The translations under genes were made by a program, and so were the position numbers. 64,000 bases of DNA, taken from the NCBI GenBank assembly GCA_963840785.1, contig CAWJAF010000003.1, positions 434,001-498,000 on the forward strand. Reading direction: 5' to 3'. How positions within the stretch are numbered: position 1 is the stretch's first letter; every line of letters begins with the position of its first letter. The notes below the pieces were generated by a model. It had not been told where the DNA came from, did not search any database, and saw nothing but the letters and a program-made list of their open reading frames with translations. The stretch comes from JALYOK01 sp963840785. GTDB taxonomy: Bacteria > Pseudomonadota > Gammaproteobacteria > Burkholderiales > JALYOK01. Shown one piece after another: positions 1-9,353 of the stretch.

Positions 1-1039
1 TAGAATTGATCGCAGACGAAGGCGGTGGCAGGGGCGGCGCGACAACACCCGGCAAGCTACTGGCCAACCGAAAACCCATATTGATGAAAATATCTAAATC
101 GCCCGGCGTACCGTAACGGAAGGTCGATAGCAGATCGCCGGTCGAACCCGCGAATGAACCACCGCGGCTTATCCGGCCTAGGGGATAAAAAATGGTCGCT
201 TCGGCCACGGTTTCGCTCCACTGATAGACGTTACCGCCCATGTCGTAGACGCCATAAGGGCTTCTCGTTCCGGAATAGGCGCCAACGTCGGTGGTGTTAT
301 CGGGAACATCTTGCGCACCGGATATTCCGTCTACCGGCCAGGCGTTCACGCGGTTCGGCAGCGCGCCAGGCATATCGCCAACTGGTGTCTTGCTGCTGCT
401 GGTTGGGTACTTAAAGTAACCCGAGCTGCTCGAATCCGTGTTGCCGTGATGGGCCGCCTTGTACCATTCGTTTTCGGTCGGAATCCAAACCGTTGCGCCG
501 GGATTGTGGGTAATGCGGGGATTGACGGGCGAGCTGTCGGCATTTAATGCGTCCAAGGTGTACGCGCCGTTCTCAGTATCAGCCGGGCCTTGGCCATTGT
601 TTACCCAATTAGCAAACCGCATCGCGCTGTTGAAGGAGATAAAGGTCGCTGGCCGTTTAGCGTGCCCCGGTTTGACGCTGTATTTGCTGCCGACGGCGTT
701 GCCGGGCGTGAAATCGATTCCGCCGTAGACATAACTCCGGAAACCGGCGACGAAGCCGCTCATTCGAGGTGAGTAAAGTTTCAGGGTATTGGTGCCTAAG
801 GGATCTTTGGCATTCAAAAATTCCACATACTGGCTTACCGTAACGTCGTAAGTGCCGATGCTGAAAGTGTACGGCACTGCGCCGTAGCCAGTTAATGGGT
901 CTGGTGCATTGCCCGGGTTGCCCACGGATGACCATTCGAAGGTGGCGGCGGATGCCGCTGCGGCAAAAGTGAACGCTGCAATTGTCGAAATCCAGCCTCG
1001 CGAAAGCCTGGACAATGAAACGATATTACGAAAAGACAT
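1..1039 (-). CDS. Secreted SUMF1/FGE-sulfatase-domain protein (3' end outside window)
   Basis: The frame is open from an ATG at 1039 to the window edge, so the C-terminus is missing. The start has a GGAG ribosome site about 10 bases upstream. The first ~30 residues form a signal peptide ending near AAAASA. The body carries formylglycine-generating-enzyme family hallmarks: PTENEWYKAA, then YDMGGNVYQWSE, then RGGSFAG, then MGFRLAS near the visible end. After that comes a proline-rich stretch (PPLPPPSS) that could lead to a sorting tail, but this lies outside the window. Family members include sulfatase activators and EgtB/PvdO-like non-haem iron enzymes; the substrate cannot be inferred. It lies downstream of the type I secretion operon on the same strand, separated by about 170 bases. 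Confidence 0.8.
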   Translation of the reverse strand, partial: MSFRNIVSLSRLSRGWISTIAAFTFAAAASAATFEWSSVGNPGNAPDPLTGYGAVPYTFSIGTYDVTVSQYVEFLNAKDPLGTNTLKLYSPRMSGFVAGFRSYVYGGIDFTPGNAVGSKYSVKPGHAKRPATFISFNSAMRFANWVNNGQGPADTENGAYTLDALNADSSPVNPRITHNPGATVWIPTENEWYKAAHHGNTDSSSSGYFKYPTSSSKTPVGDMPGALPNRVNAWPVDGISGAQDVPDNTTDVGAYSGTRSPYGVYDMGGNVYQWSETVAEATIFYPLGRISRGGSFAGSTGDLLSTFRYGTPGDLDIFINMGFRLASSLPGVVAPPLPPPSSAINS

Positions 1040-1140
1040 GATGTAATACTCCTTTTTTAACTACTTCATTTATCTAACTACAGGGAACAATAAAAGCGCT
1101 GATTGAAAATTCATAACTCTTGCAAACATTTAGCAAGGTG

Positions 1141-1179
1141 ATGCTCGAAGAGCCGCATGGATATTGGCGCTCAGAGCAT
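1141..1179. repeat. Dispersed stem-loop repeat, copy 1
   Basis: Imperfect inverted repeat with arms starting ATGCTC and ending GAGCAT around the core AGCCGCATGGATATTGGC. It lies just past the HlyD stop codon. The core is shared with copies at 5895, 7349 and 9218. It could act as a terminator or REP-like element; no T-tract is seen. Confidence 0.6.
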
Positions 1180-1209
1180 TCTTCCGAGAATGACTCAGCG
1201 TATCGCCCG

Positions 1210-2619
1210 CTACATTTCCCGACCAGCCTTGCGTATCGTTGCTGAAAAGGGTTCGGCCAAATATTGCAGCGCCGTTTGCGAATTACCTTCGATGTACACT
1301 TCCGCCGGCATGCCGGCTTGCAATGCGATGTCGCCGGCCTCGTGCAACGACTTTTCGTCGGCGGCGATCATCACGCTGTAGTAAGCCGTGTCGCGTTCGA
1401 CCAAGCGGTCGCCAGAAACATAAATCACCTGCCCGCTGACCATGGAGGCTTTACGATATTTCACCGAGGTTAGTCGAACGCGCGCATGCTGATCGCGCTG
1501 TACGTTGTTGATGTCCTCGGGCCGTATGCGCGCTTCGACCAACAGCTTGGCATTGCTCGGCACGATGTCAGCAATCGGTTCGCCCGGCCGGACAACGGCC
1601 CCCGCCGACGTAAATTTAAGGTCGATCACCTCACCGTTCGCCGGGGCCACGACCACTTGGCGCGCCACGGTATCGTCCGATTTGCGCAGCTCTTGCTCCA
1701 TTTCGGCGAGGCGTGATGCGGTTTCTTTCAGTTGATCGCTGGCGGCGCGCACGTAATTGTTTTCGATCGACTTGATTTTTAAATCTGCATCGGCTCGGCG
1801 CTGTTTAGCGCGGGCCAATTCGCTTCGCTGCTGTTCTCGCTTCGCTGCATAATCTGCGACGCTTGCTTCGATTTGCGCCACGCGCGTCGGCGAGATGTAG
1901 CCATCTTTTTCCAGGCGACGATTAGTTTCGTACACACTCCTTTGCGCCGACAGGGAAGTTTGCGATTGCTCGAGCTGCGCCATTAACGCTTGAATTTCTT
2001 GCTCTACGCCATTGCGTTGCGAGCGCATCATGCCCGTCTCACTGGCGAGCGAGTTGCGTCCCGCTTCGAACAGAGAAATTTCTTTCGCGAGCGCTTGCTT
2101 GATACGCTCGTCGTTGGCGGCAGCCAGTTTAAGGTCCGCAGGAATAGCCATTTTCTCGACGCGCGAACGTTCGGCTTCCAATCGTGCTACTGCAGCACGC
2201 TCGGCGTTGACGCGATACGATGCTCGATTGCGATCGGCGTCCACGCCAACGTTGCCAAGAACGAGAATCGGATCGCCGGCCTTCACGCGTTGCCCGTTGC
2301 GCACCAACACTTCGCGCACGATGCCGCCTTCTAAGTGCTGCACCGGACGGCGATTCAGATCGACCTTCACCAACCCCGGTGCGATGACCGCCATCGACAA
2401 CGGCGCGAAGGTCATCCATGCGCCGATCGGTGCAATGGCAAACGAGATCACACCTAAGCCGATGCGCGCCAAGCGCTTCGCCAGTTGGCGATTCGCGCTT
2501 GTCGTTGCGATCGGTTTTATTTCCTTAACTGTGGCCACCCGGATCGTCGGCGTTTCGTCTGCAGTTGCTAATGCTGTGTTCATTTTCGGTTCGATTGCGT
2601 TCATAGTTTGAGTGTTCAT
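1210..2619 (-). CDS. Type I secretion periplasmic adaptor (HlyD family)
   Basis: The 469-aa product is the membrane-fusion subunit linking an inner-membrane ABC exporter to an outer-membrane TolC-type channel. A single hydrophobic segment lies around residues 50-75. It is followed by the lipoyl-like half motif VQHLEGGIVREVLVRNGQ and a long charged coiled-coil region at about 130-290. A second lipoyl half and beta-barrel follow (VVVAPANGEVIDL), and the C-terminus ends QYLAEPFSATIRKAGREM, typical of the HlyD/PrtE type. Its ATG overlaps the ABC transporter stop by 4 bases (ATGA), indicating translational coupling. The reading frame is intact. The outer-membrane channel gene is not in this window. 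Confidence 0.93.
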   Translation of the reverse strand: MNTQTMNAIEPKMNTALATADETPTIRVATVKEIKPIATTSANRQLAKRLARIGLGVISFAIAPIGAWMTFAPLSMAVIAPGLVKVDLNRRPVQHLEGGIVREVLVRNGQRVKAGDPILVLGNVGVDADRNRASYRVNAERAAVARLEAERSRVEKMAIPADLKLAAANDERIKQALAKEISLFEAGRNSLASETGMMRSQRNGVEQEIQALMAQLEQSQTSLSAQRSVYETNRRLEKDGYISPTRVAQIEASVADYAAKREQQRSELARAKQRRADADLKIKSIENNYVRAASDQLKETASRLAEMEQELRKSDDTVARQVVVAPANGEVIDLKFTSAGAVVRPGEPIADIVPSNAKLLVEARIRPEDINNVQRDQHARVRLTSVKYRKASMVSGQVIYVSGDRLVERDTAYYSVMIAADEKSLHEAGDIALQAGMPAEVYIEGNSQTALQYLAEPFSATIRKAGREM

Positions 2620-4344
2620 GCTGTTGCCGCCATTTTGGGTTCGTCTGTGATTTTGTTTTCGTCGACCATCGCTTGCGATTTGCGCTGCAATGCTTTCATC
2701 ACTTGCGCGACCGGGCCGAACTGCGCCACGCGCCCACCTTCCAGCAGCAGAATTTTGTCCACATGGGCGATCAGAGATGGACGGTGGGTGATGACGATGG
2801 TGGTTACGCCATCCTTGCGTAAGCCGCGAATGGCGTGCGCCAGTGCGAGTTCGCCGGCGCCGTCGAGGTTAGCGTTGGGTTCGTCGAGCAATACCAGGCG
2901 CGGGTTTCGATACAGCGCGCGTGCTAAGGCGATGCGCTGGCGTTGCCCGGGAGATAGACACCCGCCTCCTTCGCCGACGGGTGTGTCGTAGCCTTGCGGC
3001 AAATTCAGAATCAATCTCGTGCGCGAAGGCGCGCTTTGCTGCTGCGACGACGACTTCTGAATCGACCGTCGCCAAGCCGCGCAATATTTTCGGCGACCGT
3101 GCCTTCGAAGAGTTCCACGTCCTGCGGCACATAGCCGATCCATCGGACCCAGATGCTTCGCGTGGCCAATAGGCGACGTCGGCACCATCCAGGCGCATCG
3201 CGCCGGCCGAAGCGTGCGCCAGACGCCGGTGAGCAGACGCGCTAAGCTTGATTTGCCCGCTGCGCTGGGGCCGATCACTGGCCAGTGCTTCGCCTGCCTA
3301 CAGGGCAAACGAAACGTGAGAGCACGATGCGCTTCCGGAACCCGGCGCGCGTAACGAGACGCCATCGACCATGAGTTATCCTTCGGGACATGGCAGGGTG
3401 ACCGGCGGTTGCATTGTCGTCGGGAAGTTCTTTTGAGAGATCCTCAGGCGCCGATACGCTGCGCGGGCCTCGGTCAAGCATGCGCCAACTCGACGACCAA
3501 TTGTTCCACGGGTTGCACCGCGCGGCCGAGCAAGACCGTCGTGGCGATCATGATGCCCGCGGAGGCATTCTGCGTGAGCACCAAGATACGCGCCCAAGGC
3601 CAGCATGCCGATCTGAATGGCCTGGCGCAGGAAATCGCGTGATGGCGGTGAAGGTGACGCTGCGAGTCGGCTGGCGCTGGTTTGAATGCCGGCGATTTCG
3701 TTTTGCAGCTTGCGCCAGCGGGCCAGCAGATTGTCGGTCATGCCGAGCACCTGCAACACTTCGGCGTTGCGCATGGAGCTTTCGACATAATGCGGTGGCG
3801 CGGCGACCTTCTTTCTGCAATTCATCCAGAACGCCACGGCTGACCCGGTCGTTCAACCAGGCTATCGCCAGCATCAGGAGCGCTGCGGCGGCGGCGCCAG
3901 ATGCCCAGGATCGGATGGAACAACCGATGACCGCTACATATATGACTACCCAGGGCGCATCGAACAAGGCAAGCAGGCCATTGGCCGAAAACAGGGTGCG
4001 CAAGGTGGAGATATCGCGGATGCCTTCGCTGCGCGCACTGTGCGGCGAGCGCGCCGCGCGCGTCACGATGGCGTTGACCACGCGCGGGGAAAGATGTTCG
4101 TCGATGATGTTGCCCAGCAGGTTTTGCAGCGGGTGCGTACATATTCGAGCAACAGCAGGATGCCAAGGGCCAGAGCGGTCCCGACCAATAACACCGTCAG
4201 CGTTTCCTGGCTGCTGGTGGGAAGCACGCGATCGAATACCTGCAACATGAAGATCGCAGGCGCCAAGAACAGCAAATTCATAAAGAACGAAAACACGGCC
4301 AGGTAACGCAGTAGTGGCCGCAATTCAGCTTGTAAAGATTTCAT
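2616..4344 (-). CDS. Type I secretion ABC transporter permease/ATPase (PrtD-like, frameshifted)
   Basis: Fused permease-ATPase that powers export of the RTX protein. The N-terminus (start 4344, GGGGGAA ribosome site) is hydrophobic, with MLQVFDRVLPTSSQETL typical of PrtD-type transporters. The middle contains LLALFDAPWVVIYVAVI. The ATPase has Walker A GPSAAGKSSL, signature LSPGQRQRIALARAL and Walker B LVLLDEPNANLD. The sequence moves between frames about four times, around 4070, 3830, 3550 and 3300. All segments lie in the right order and the total length (~575 codons) is normal, so indel errors are more likely than decay. Upstream is the RTX substrate; downstream the HlyD gene overlaps by 4 bases. 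Confidence 0.82.
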
Positions 4345-4400
4345 CGGATTCCCCCTGATGTAACACTACGATTGCTTAATCATTTGTGATTAGAAAGTTG

Positions 4401-4435
4401 AAAAAAGGCCGGACAGGTTTGGAGGCTGCCCGGCC
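4401..4435 (-). terminator. Rho-independent terminator after the RTX gene
   Basis: On the minus strand a GC-rich stem (GGCCGGGCAG pairing with CTGTCCGGCC) is followed directly by TTTTTT. It begins a few bases after the RTX stop codon and precedes the ABC transporter gene. It probably attenuates read-through so that substrate is made in excess over exporter. Confidence 0.85.
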
Positions 4436-4441
4436 CGGGGG

Positions 4442-5810
4442 TTACACCAAAATAAAGTCCGACGCCGCTAACGGTGCGGTGCCGTTAATTCGAATAGCGA
4501 AGTCTGATACACGATCGCCGCTAAGGTCCGCTTCGATCGTTTGATACGTGCCGTGATTGACGAACTTGATTTGGCTTAAGCCAACAAACGATGTGTAGTT
4601 CGCATAGCCGATGACGTTGGTCGTACCCAGCCCATAGTTGTGCAAATCGATCTTGTCACCCTGTGCGCGGCTGTAGTCGGTGATGACGTCCATTTGATCG
4701 GGCGCGGTGTAGCTGTTGTATCCGGCAGTGGTGACGTCAAACAAGAACGTGTCGGCGCCTGCGCCACCGGTCATGTTCTGCACGCCATAGCCAGAGATCA
4801 TGGTGTCATTGCCGTTGCCACCAAAGCCAAAGGTCGCTTCCCATATCTGGTCGTTACCATCGCCACCATCAGCGGTTCCGCCCACACCCACTTGAATAAG
4901 GTCGTTGCCACCCATGCCTTTGATTACGTCAGCGCCGGAACCGCCGATAAGGACATTGGCCGCGGCATTTCCGGTGATCACGTCGGCGAATTGAGAGCTA
5001 TAAATGTTTTCAACGTTCGTAATGGTTTCAATGCCGCCGCCGCCGGTGCTCTGGGCAGTCAGGATATTGAGATCGAGCCTAAGGCTGCTTGCAGCGTCTT
5101 CGTAGTACAACGAATCAATGCCTAAGCCCCCGTCGATCACATCGTTGCCGACGATGGTGGTGAGGTCGCGAAAATCAGCCCAAATAAAGTCGCCACCGTC
5201 ACCGCCACGAATCGTATCGTTACCAGCGTTGCCATGGAGAAAGTCCGTGCCGCCGCCACCGTCGATAGTGTCATTACCATTTCCGCCCCACAGGTCGTCG
5301 CTAGCGGAACCCCCGGTAACGCGGTCATTCCCACCAAACGCGAATATGGTGCTCGATTGATTCGCAAGGCCGGTTAGTACGTCGTTGAATTCCGTGCCGG
5401 CGACATTCTCGAAACCGATGATGGTGTCGATGCCCGCACCGCCTGTATTCTGTGCGGTGGTGATGTTGAGGTTGACCGTGACGCCACTGGTTGCACCTGC
5501 ACCAACAGCTATACCATTCGCCAGGCCAAAATCGTTGCCGTAGTTCAGCCAATCGTTGCCCGCACCGCCGTCGATGAAATCGTCGCCTAAGCCACCGTGG
5601 ACGTAGTCATTGCCTGCGCCGGTGCGGATCGTGTCATTGCCGTCGCCGCCATGCACAGAGTCTTGCCCCGCGCCACCGGTGATTGTGTCATTTCCCGCGA
5701 AGCCGAACGTGGTGCCTCTGTCTCGAGTTTCCAAGTACGTCATTTCCTGCCGTGCCATAGGTGTTGCGGTCTTGAACACCGCCACCACCACCGCCTGATC
5801 CTTTTGCCAT
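4442..5810 (-). CDS. Small RTX calcium-binding protein, T1SS substrate
   Basis: About 455 residues made almost wholly of RTX nonapeptides such as GGAGNDWLNYG and GGDGNDTIRTG, which bind calcium and fold after export. The C-terminus resembles the serralysin C-terminal region (MDVITDYSRAQGDKIDLHNY) and ends with hydrophobic DFILV, as type I secretion signals often do. I choose the ATG at 5810: it has AGGAG about 9 bases upstream and gives a glycine-rich N-terminus (MAKGSGGGGGGVQDRN). This needs one base removed from the GG at 5731-5732 to join the repeat frame. No enzymatic domain is visible, so it may be a structural surface or biofilm protein. The ABC and HlyD genes follow on the same strand. 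Confidence 0.85.
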
Positions 5811-5842
5811 GATTAAATCTCCTTGAAGACTAAAGTTAAAAG

Positions 5843-5884
5843 TTAAGTACTACATTCGTATTGCTATTACCCATGCTTCACTGC
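5843..5884 (-). promoter_or_regulatory. 42-bp conserved leader upstream of RTX gene, copy 1
   Basis: The 42 bases match 7288-7329 with a single mismatch. Both copies lie about 35 bases upstream of a minus-strand start codon, here the RTX gene and there the FG-GAP gene. A shared promoter or 5'UTR element, implying co-regulation, is the simplest reading. Confidence 0.65.
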
Positions 5885-5894
5885 ATTGCCTACT

Positions 5895-5931
5895 TGCCTG
5901 GAGAGCCGCACGGATACTGGCTCTACAGGCA
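5895..5931. repeat. Dispersed stem-loop repeat, copy 2
   Basis: Arms TGCCTGGAGAGCC and GGCTCTACAGGCA pair with one mismatch around the loop GCACGGATACT. It lies just beyond the FG-GAP protein stop codon (minus strand), a position suited to transcription termination or mRNA stabilisation. Confidence 0.7.
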
Positions 5932-5943
5932 TATCACTCATGC

Positions 5944-7250
5944 TTATTGCAACGTCAATTTGTAAAACAAACGCCGAGTCGTAGAAGTTGTATCTGGCCG
6001 CCGATCGCAAGGCGTGTTATCCGCACCGATGGAGATGGCGCCTTTGTTGAAGTCAATTGCGTTTAGACCGCCGCTGCTAAAGCGCATAGGCGCGCTCCAG
6101 GTGCCGGCCACGAGGCGGAACACATTGACGTTGCCGAAGCGCTCGCCGCCACCGTCACCATTGACCACGACGATGTCGCCGTTGACTGCGACGGCAGTAC
6201 CTTTGTGGTCATATTTGCTGGCATCGCCTTGCAGCTTGGCTTTTTGCGTCCAGGTGGTGCCGACGCGATCGAAGACATAGGCTGCGCCGGAGAGCGGCAT
6301 CATTAGATTTTTCTCACGTTGAACGTGTCCGTTGCGGGTGCGCCGATGACGATGCGGTTGGCGCTAATCGCGACGCTGTGACCGAACGCGCCTGCGCCAA
6401 CGACTTCGCCACTCGGATTAAGGTTCGCTTCCTGCTGCCACGAACCACCGATGCGGCGGAACACATAGGCGGTGCTATTGGAACCGGGGTAGTAGTAATA
6501 GCAACAGGTAACCGAGGGTTGAGCCAGCAACAATGGTGTCGCCGGAAATCGCGAGACTGCCGGCGAAGCTGGCATTCGTTACCCCCGAGCTTGGTACGAG
6601 CTTGGCTTGTTGCGCCCAGGTTGCACCCGTCGCGGTGATGGTGCGCTTGAAAACGTAAACCGCCGTCGGCGAAACACCGCCTTGCGCGATGACCGTATCG
6701 CCTTCGATTGCGACGGAGCGTCCCAACTGTTGGCCGTCGAGTGGTTTAGCTGGCTGCAGCTTCCAAACGCCGGCGCTGCGTTGGTAAATGTAAATCGCCG
6801 AGTTCGCGGAATACCGGCGGCGTCAAAGGCTTGAACGTTCGCGGCAACGGTATCGCCGCCAATGGCGACGCTGGCATTGTTGGTAACGTCGGTAACGGGC
6901 GCGAGCTTGGCTTGAAGCCCCCAAGCCGCGCCGACGCGCTGATACACATAAGCCGAAGTGGTATTGCTCGTGCCGAAATAATACGAACTGCCGCTGGCGA
7001 CCATGGTGTTGCCACTAATGGAAACGCTGCCGGCATAGGACGGCGATAGCCCGCTAACCTGGCCTTGCAGTGCCGCGATAACATTGGCCGGCGGCAATAC
7101 TGGGCCGGGCGGCGGTGGTGGCGTTGTGGTTCCGCCACCACCACTACTTCCGCCGCCGCCACTACTGGAACCTTTGGCGGCATATAGGTTTACAGACAGA
7201 CCGAGAACAAGACTTGCAAAAATTGCAGCAGCTAATTTATTTCGTAACAT
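5944..7250 (-). CDS. Secreted FG-GAP/integrin-like repeat protein (frameshifted)
   Basis: A signal peptide (MLRNKLAAAIFASLVLGLSV, ending LYAA) is followed by a Gly/Ser and proline-rich linker (GSSSGGGGSSGGGG, PPPPPGP). Then come repeated units of the type AYVYQRVGAAWGLQAKL followed by SVAIGGDTVAAN, the degenerate FG-GAP beta-propeller repeat. Frame changes occur near 6800, 6500 and 6308. The last is restored by one extra A in a five-A run on the coding strand, so the gene is probably intact. About 435 codons make up one beta-propeller. It shares its 42-bp leader with the RTX gene, hinting at a common extracellular role; its ligand is unknown. Confidence 0.72.
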
Positions 7251-7287
7251 GTTAAAGCTCCTTGAGCGACAAAATTAGAAGTAAACA

Positions 7288-7329
7288 TTAAGTACTACAT
7301 TCGTTTTGCTATTACCCATGCTTCACTGC
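7288..7329 (-). promoter_or_regulatory. 42-bp conserved leader upstream of FG-GAP gene, copy 2
   Basis: Second copy of the leader at 5843-5884, differing at one position, ending 37 bases before the FG-GAP start codon at 7250. Both downstream genes also share TCCTTGA (plus-strand reading) next to the start, containing the ribosome site. Confidence 0.65.
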
Positions 7330-7348
7330 GAGCTTTTCGCTTCTTATA

Positions 7349-7385
7349 TGCCTGTAGAGCCACTATTCATGCGGCTCTACAGGCA
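7349..7385. repeat. Dispersed stem-loop repeat, copy 3 (inverted)
   Basis: Perfect 13-base arms (TGCCTGTAGAGCC / GGCTCTACAGGCA) around an 11-base loop. The loop is the reverse complement of the loop in the other copies (GCATGAATAGT), so this copy is in the opposite orientation. It lies between two minus-strand genes. Confidence 0.75.
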
Positions 7386-7474
7386 CTTACTTTGCGCCGG
7401 TTAGGCTGCTTCGATCGTCTTGAATAAGACATGCGACAGCGTTTTGCTCTGCGCTATGCCGATGTGCTCGCGTG

Positions 7475-7919
7475 TCAATCGTTGGTCGGCAGCTCGGTGT
7501 GCGAATGCGCTACCTTCACTTTCATGCAATCCGAGTAGAGCCGTTCTTGCCACTCCTTCAAATCGGGCTTAGCATCAGGGTGAGCGCGCTTCCATGTGAC
7601 CATGCGGTCGAATCCTTCGAGCGCGGACACTTCGAGAGAATCGTCTTTCGTTTGGCGTAGTCTCATCTTCGAGGACGTACAACATCTTGGCGTCGAGCTG
7701 ATGCTCCAACAGTGCAACGAACTCTTCGAGGCGGACGTGCTCGACCAGGCGCGATGCACCGCGCAGATGTTGTTGCGCGCCGTAAACTGCGTTGAAACGC
7801 CATTGCTCACAATATTGTTCAGCCGTGGCCTGCTCGGTCCAATCTGCAGCGTTAGCGTGTGTGGTGCCAAGTAAAAGTCCAGAAGAGATGAAAAATGCTT
7901 TTGCGGTTCGAATGTTCAT
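7475..7919 (-). CDS. Small secreted protein of unknown function (one frameshift)
   Basis: Starts at 7919 with an AGGAG ribosome site. A signal peptide (AFFISSGLLLGTTHANAA) is followed by about 125 residues with a charged helical character. Two frames join near 7665 to give a ~147-residue product ending SHTELPTND. The mature part contains WTEQATAEQYCEQWRFNAVY and DRMVTWKRAHPDAKPDLKEW. I do not recognise a family. It lies in a run of minus-strand genes for secreted proteins. Confidence 0.5.
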
Positions 7920-7962
7920 GGTTGACTCCTAGTAAATTGAGGGTTCGCCCAGTCAATGGATC

Positions 7963-8295
7963 TCATGCTGTTTTTATGGAGCGCAACCGCGAAGCTGCGC
8001 CCGCTGTTAGTCTTAATTGCGAAATCCCCGGCAATGTGTCGACAGACGTGGCACCGGGCGCGAAAAACTCGCCCAATGGTGCAATGCCTTCGCCGAGCGC
8101 GCCGGAGATCAATGTGTTCATGTCAAGCGCAACACTCGATCCGAAGCGAACGCCGAGGCCGTCAGGATTCAGGCCAATGACATTGCCGTTCGGATTCCAC
8201 ATGTCGTTGACGCATTGAAATAGAGTGGTGTAATCGGCGCAACGGAAGCGCTCGTCGATGCCGACGGCGACGGGAGCTGCATTTCGTTTCATCAT
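7963..8295 (-). pseudogene. FG-GAP repeat fragment
   Basis: An open frame of about 110 codons starts at 8295 (MMKRNAAPVAVGIDERF). It contains GVRFGSSVALDMNTLISGAL, a clear FG-GAP repeat signature of the type FGSSVALDGNTLVVGA. Only one repeat is recognisable and there is no signal peptide, so this is probably a remnant of a longer paralogue of the gene at 5944-7250. A short functional protein cannot be excluded. Confidence 0.45.
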
Positions 8296-8487
8296 CTTTT
8301 CTTTTAGGTCAATTAGGTCAGCGTTTTGAAATAATAGTGGAATTATTTCCCACTCATAAAATATAAGCAAATTACGTACCAATCTAATGTTTTATCGGAT
8401 ATAAATTTGTATATTGTTATTATTAATAACTAAATTTTTAATAAATGGCTGACATAGAAATTTTCATCGCCTATTTTTTGCGTGAAA

Positions 8488-8505
8488 TACCCAAATATTT
8501 GGGTA
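8488..8505. other. 18-bp perfect palindrome in an AT-rich intergenic region
   Basis: TACCCAAATATTTGGGTA is a perfect palindrome. Within the next 60 bases related pieces recur (CCCCAAAATTGGGGG, ACCCAAATTC, GGGCAAATATTTG). The surrounding 8296-8723 stretch holds no convincing gene. This could be an operator cluster for the gene starting at 8724, or a decayed repeat. Confidence 0.45.
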
Positions 8506-8723
8506 AGAAACCCCAAAATTGGGGGTAATACCCAAATTCTGGTTTGGGCAAATATTTGAGGAACCGGCTTTCGAGGACCTGGAAAGCGCGTTGATTCCGG
8601 AATATCGCGACTCGTAGCAAAGGATTGAGCGCGCTCAAATTCGCCTGCGCATTCAAATCGGAATCGAATTCACCATAGAATCCACACTCTGATAATCTCG
8701 TCACATTTCAAAAGGCGAAAGCT

Positions 8724-9152
8724 ATGAAGCGACTACTCGTATTTGTGTTAGTTCTGGGCTGGGCCACGGTGATTCATGCCGGCCCAAAAAGAAGACGCGC
8801 TCGCCACTTACAGAAAAATTCTTTGCCTATTTCACGACGGACAATCACGATCAGTCAGTGACGGTGTTTTCGCCCGATGTTATTTTCTATGGGACGATCT
8901 CGCCGGAGCTTTTGACTACGCCGGAAGATGTTCGCGAATATTTTGTAAAGGCGCTGTCTAGTCGCGCGGGCAAGTTAAGGCGAATTGTTTGGCACGACGG
9001 CGACGTTGTTGACAGGACGAGTGGTTTTAGTGACCGCAACCTGGCAATCGGAGCGAACTCTCGACGGCAAAATGACGACCAACGGGCCATCGCGCAATAC
9101 CGCGGTGATGCACAAGCGCGGTGAGGGTTGGGTGATTGTTCAGTTTCGATAA
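8724..9152 (+). CDS. Secreted SnoaL/NTF2-like protein (one frameshift)
   Basis: Starts at 8724 with a signal peptide (MKRLLVFVLVLGWATVIHA). The frame breaks at a five-A run (8786-8790). One more A gives a continuous protein with EKFFAYFTTDNHDQS, VTVFSPDVIFYGTISPELL and DVREYFVKALSSRAGK, ending HKRGEGWVIVQFR. The pattern of a cone-shaped alpha+beta fold with a closing strand is that of the SnoaL / CaMKII-association NTF2-like superfamily. Members bind small ligands or act as weak isomerases; no active site can be assigned here. The total is about 142 residues, normal for the family. A second frame change near 9010 is needed to reach the C-terminal strand. Confidence 0.65.
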
Positions 9153-9180
9153 CTCCTGGAAACCGAAGTAGATATGTTCC

Positions 9181-9198
9181 GCGCTCACGTGTGAGCGC
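9181..9198 (+). terminator. Hairpin downstream of the SnoaL-like gene
   Basis: GCGCTCACGTGTGAGCGC is a perfect 18-base palindrome 28 bases past the stop codon, followed by GTTTCATT. The T-tract is weak, so termination is likely but not certain. Confidence 0.55.
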
Positions 9199-9217
9199 GT
9201 TTCATTGCTTCGGAAGA

Positions 9218-9254
9218 TGGCTGGAAAGCCGCACCCGTGCTGGCTCCCAGGCCA
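9218..9254. repeat. Dispersed stem-loop repeat, copy 4
   Basis: Diverged copy with arms TGGCTGGAAAGCC / GGCTCCCAGGCCA and loop GCACCCGTGCT. It is again intergenic and just 3' of a coding sequence. Confidence 0.5.
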
Positions 9255-9353
9255 TTCGCGTTACAATGAACCAAGCAACCTGATGCGTTAGCAACGTTAA
9301 CGCCAGGGGTGTTAAATCCACTTCTAATTTCAGAGATTTCGGAGACAACAACT

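Noticed and set aside
8471..8704. 77-codon open frame on the minus strand
   Set aside because: It runs through the palindrome cluster, is rich in low-complexity residues, has no ribosome site and no family resemblance. The spacer is better explained as regulatory.
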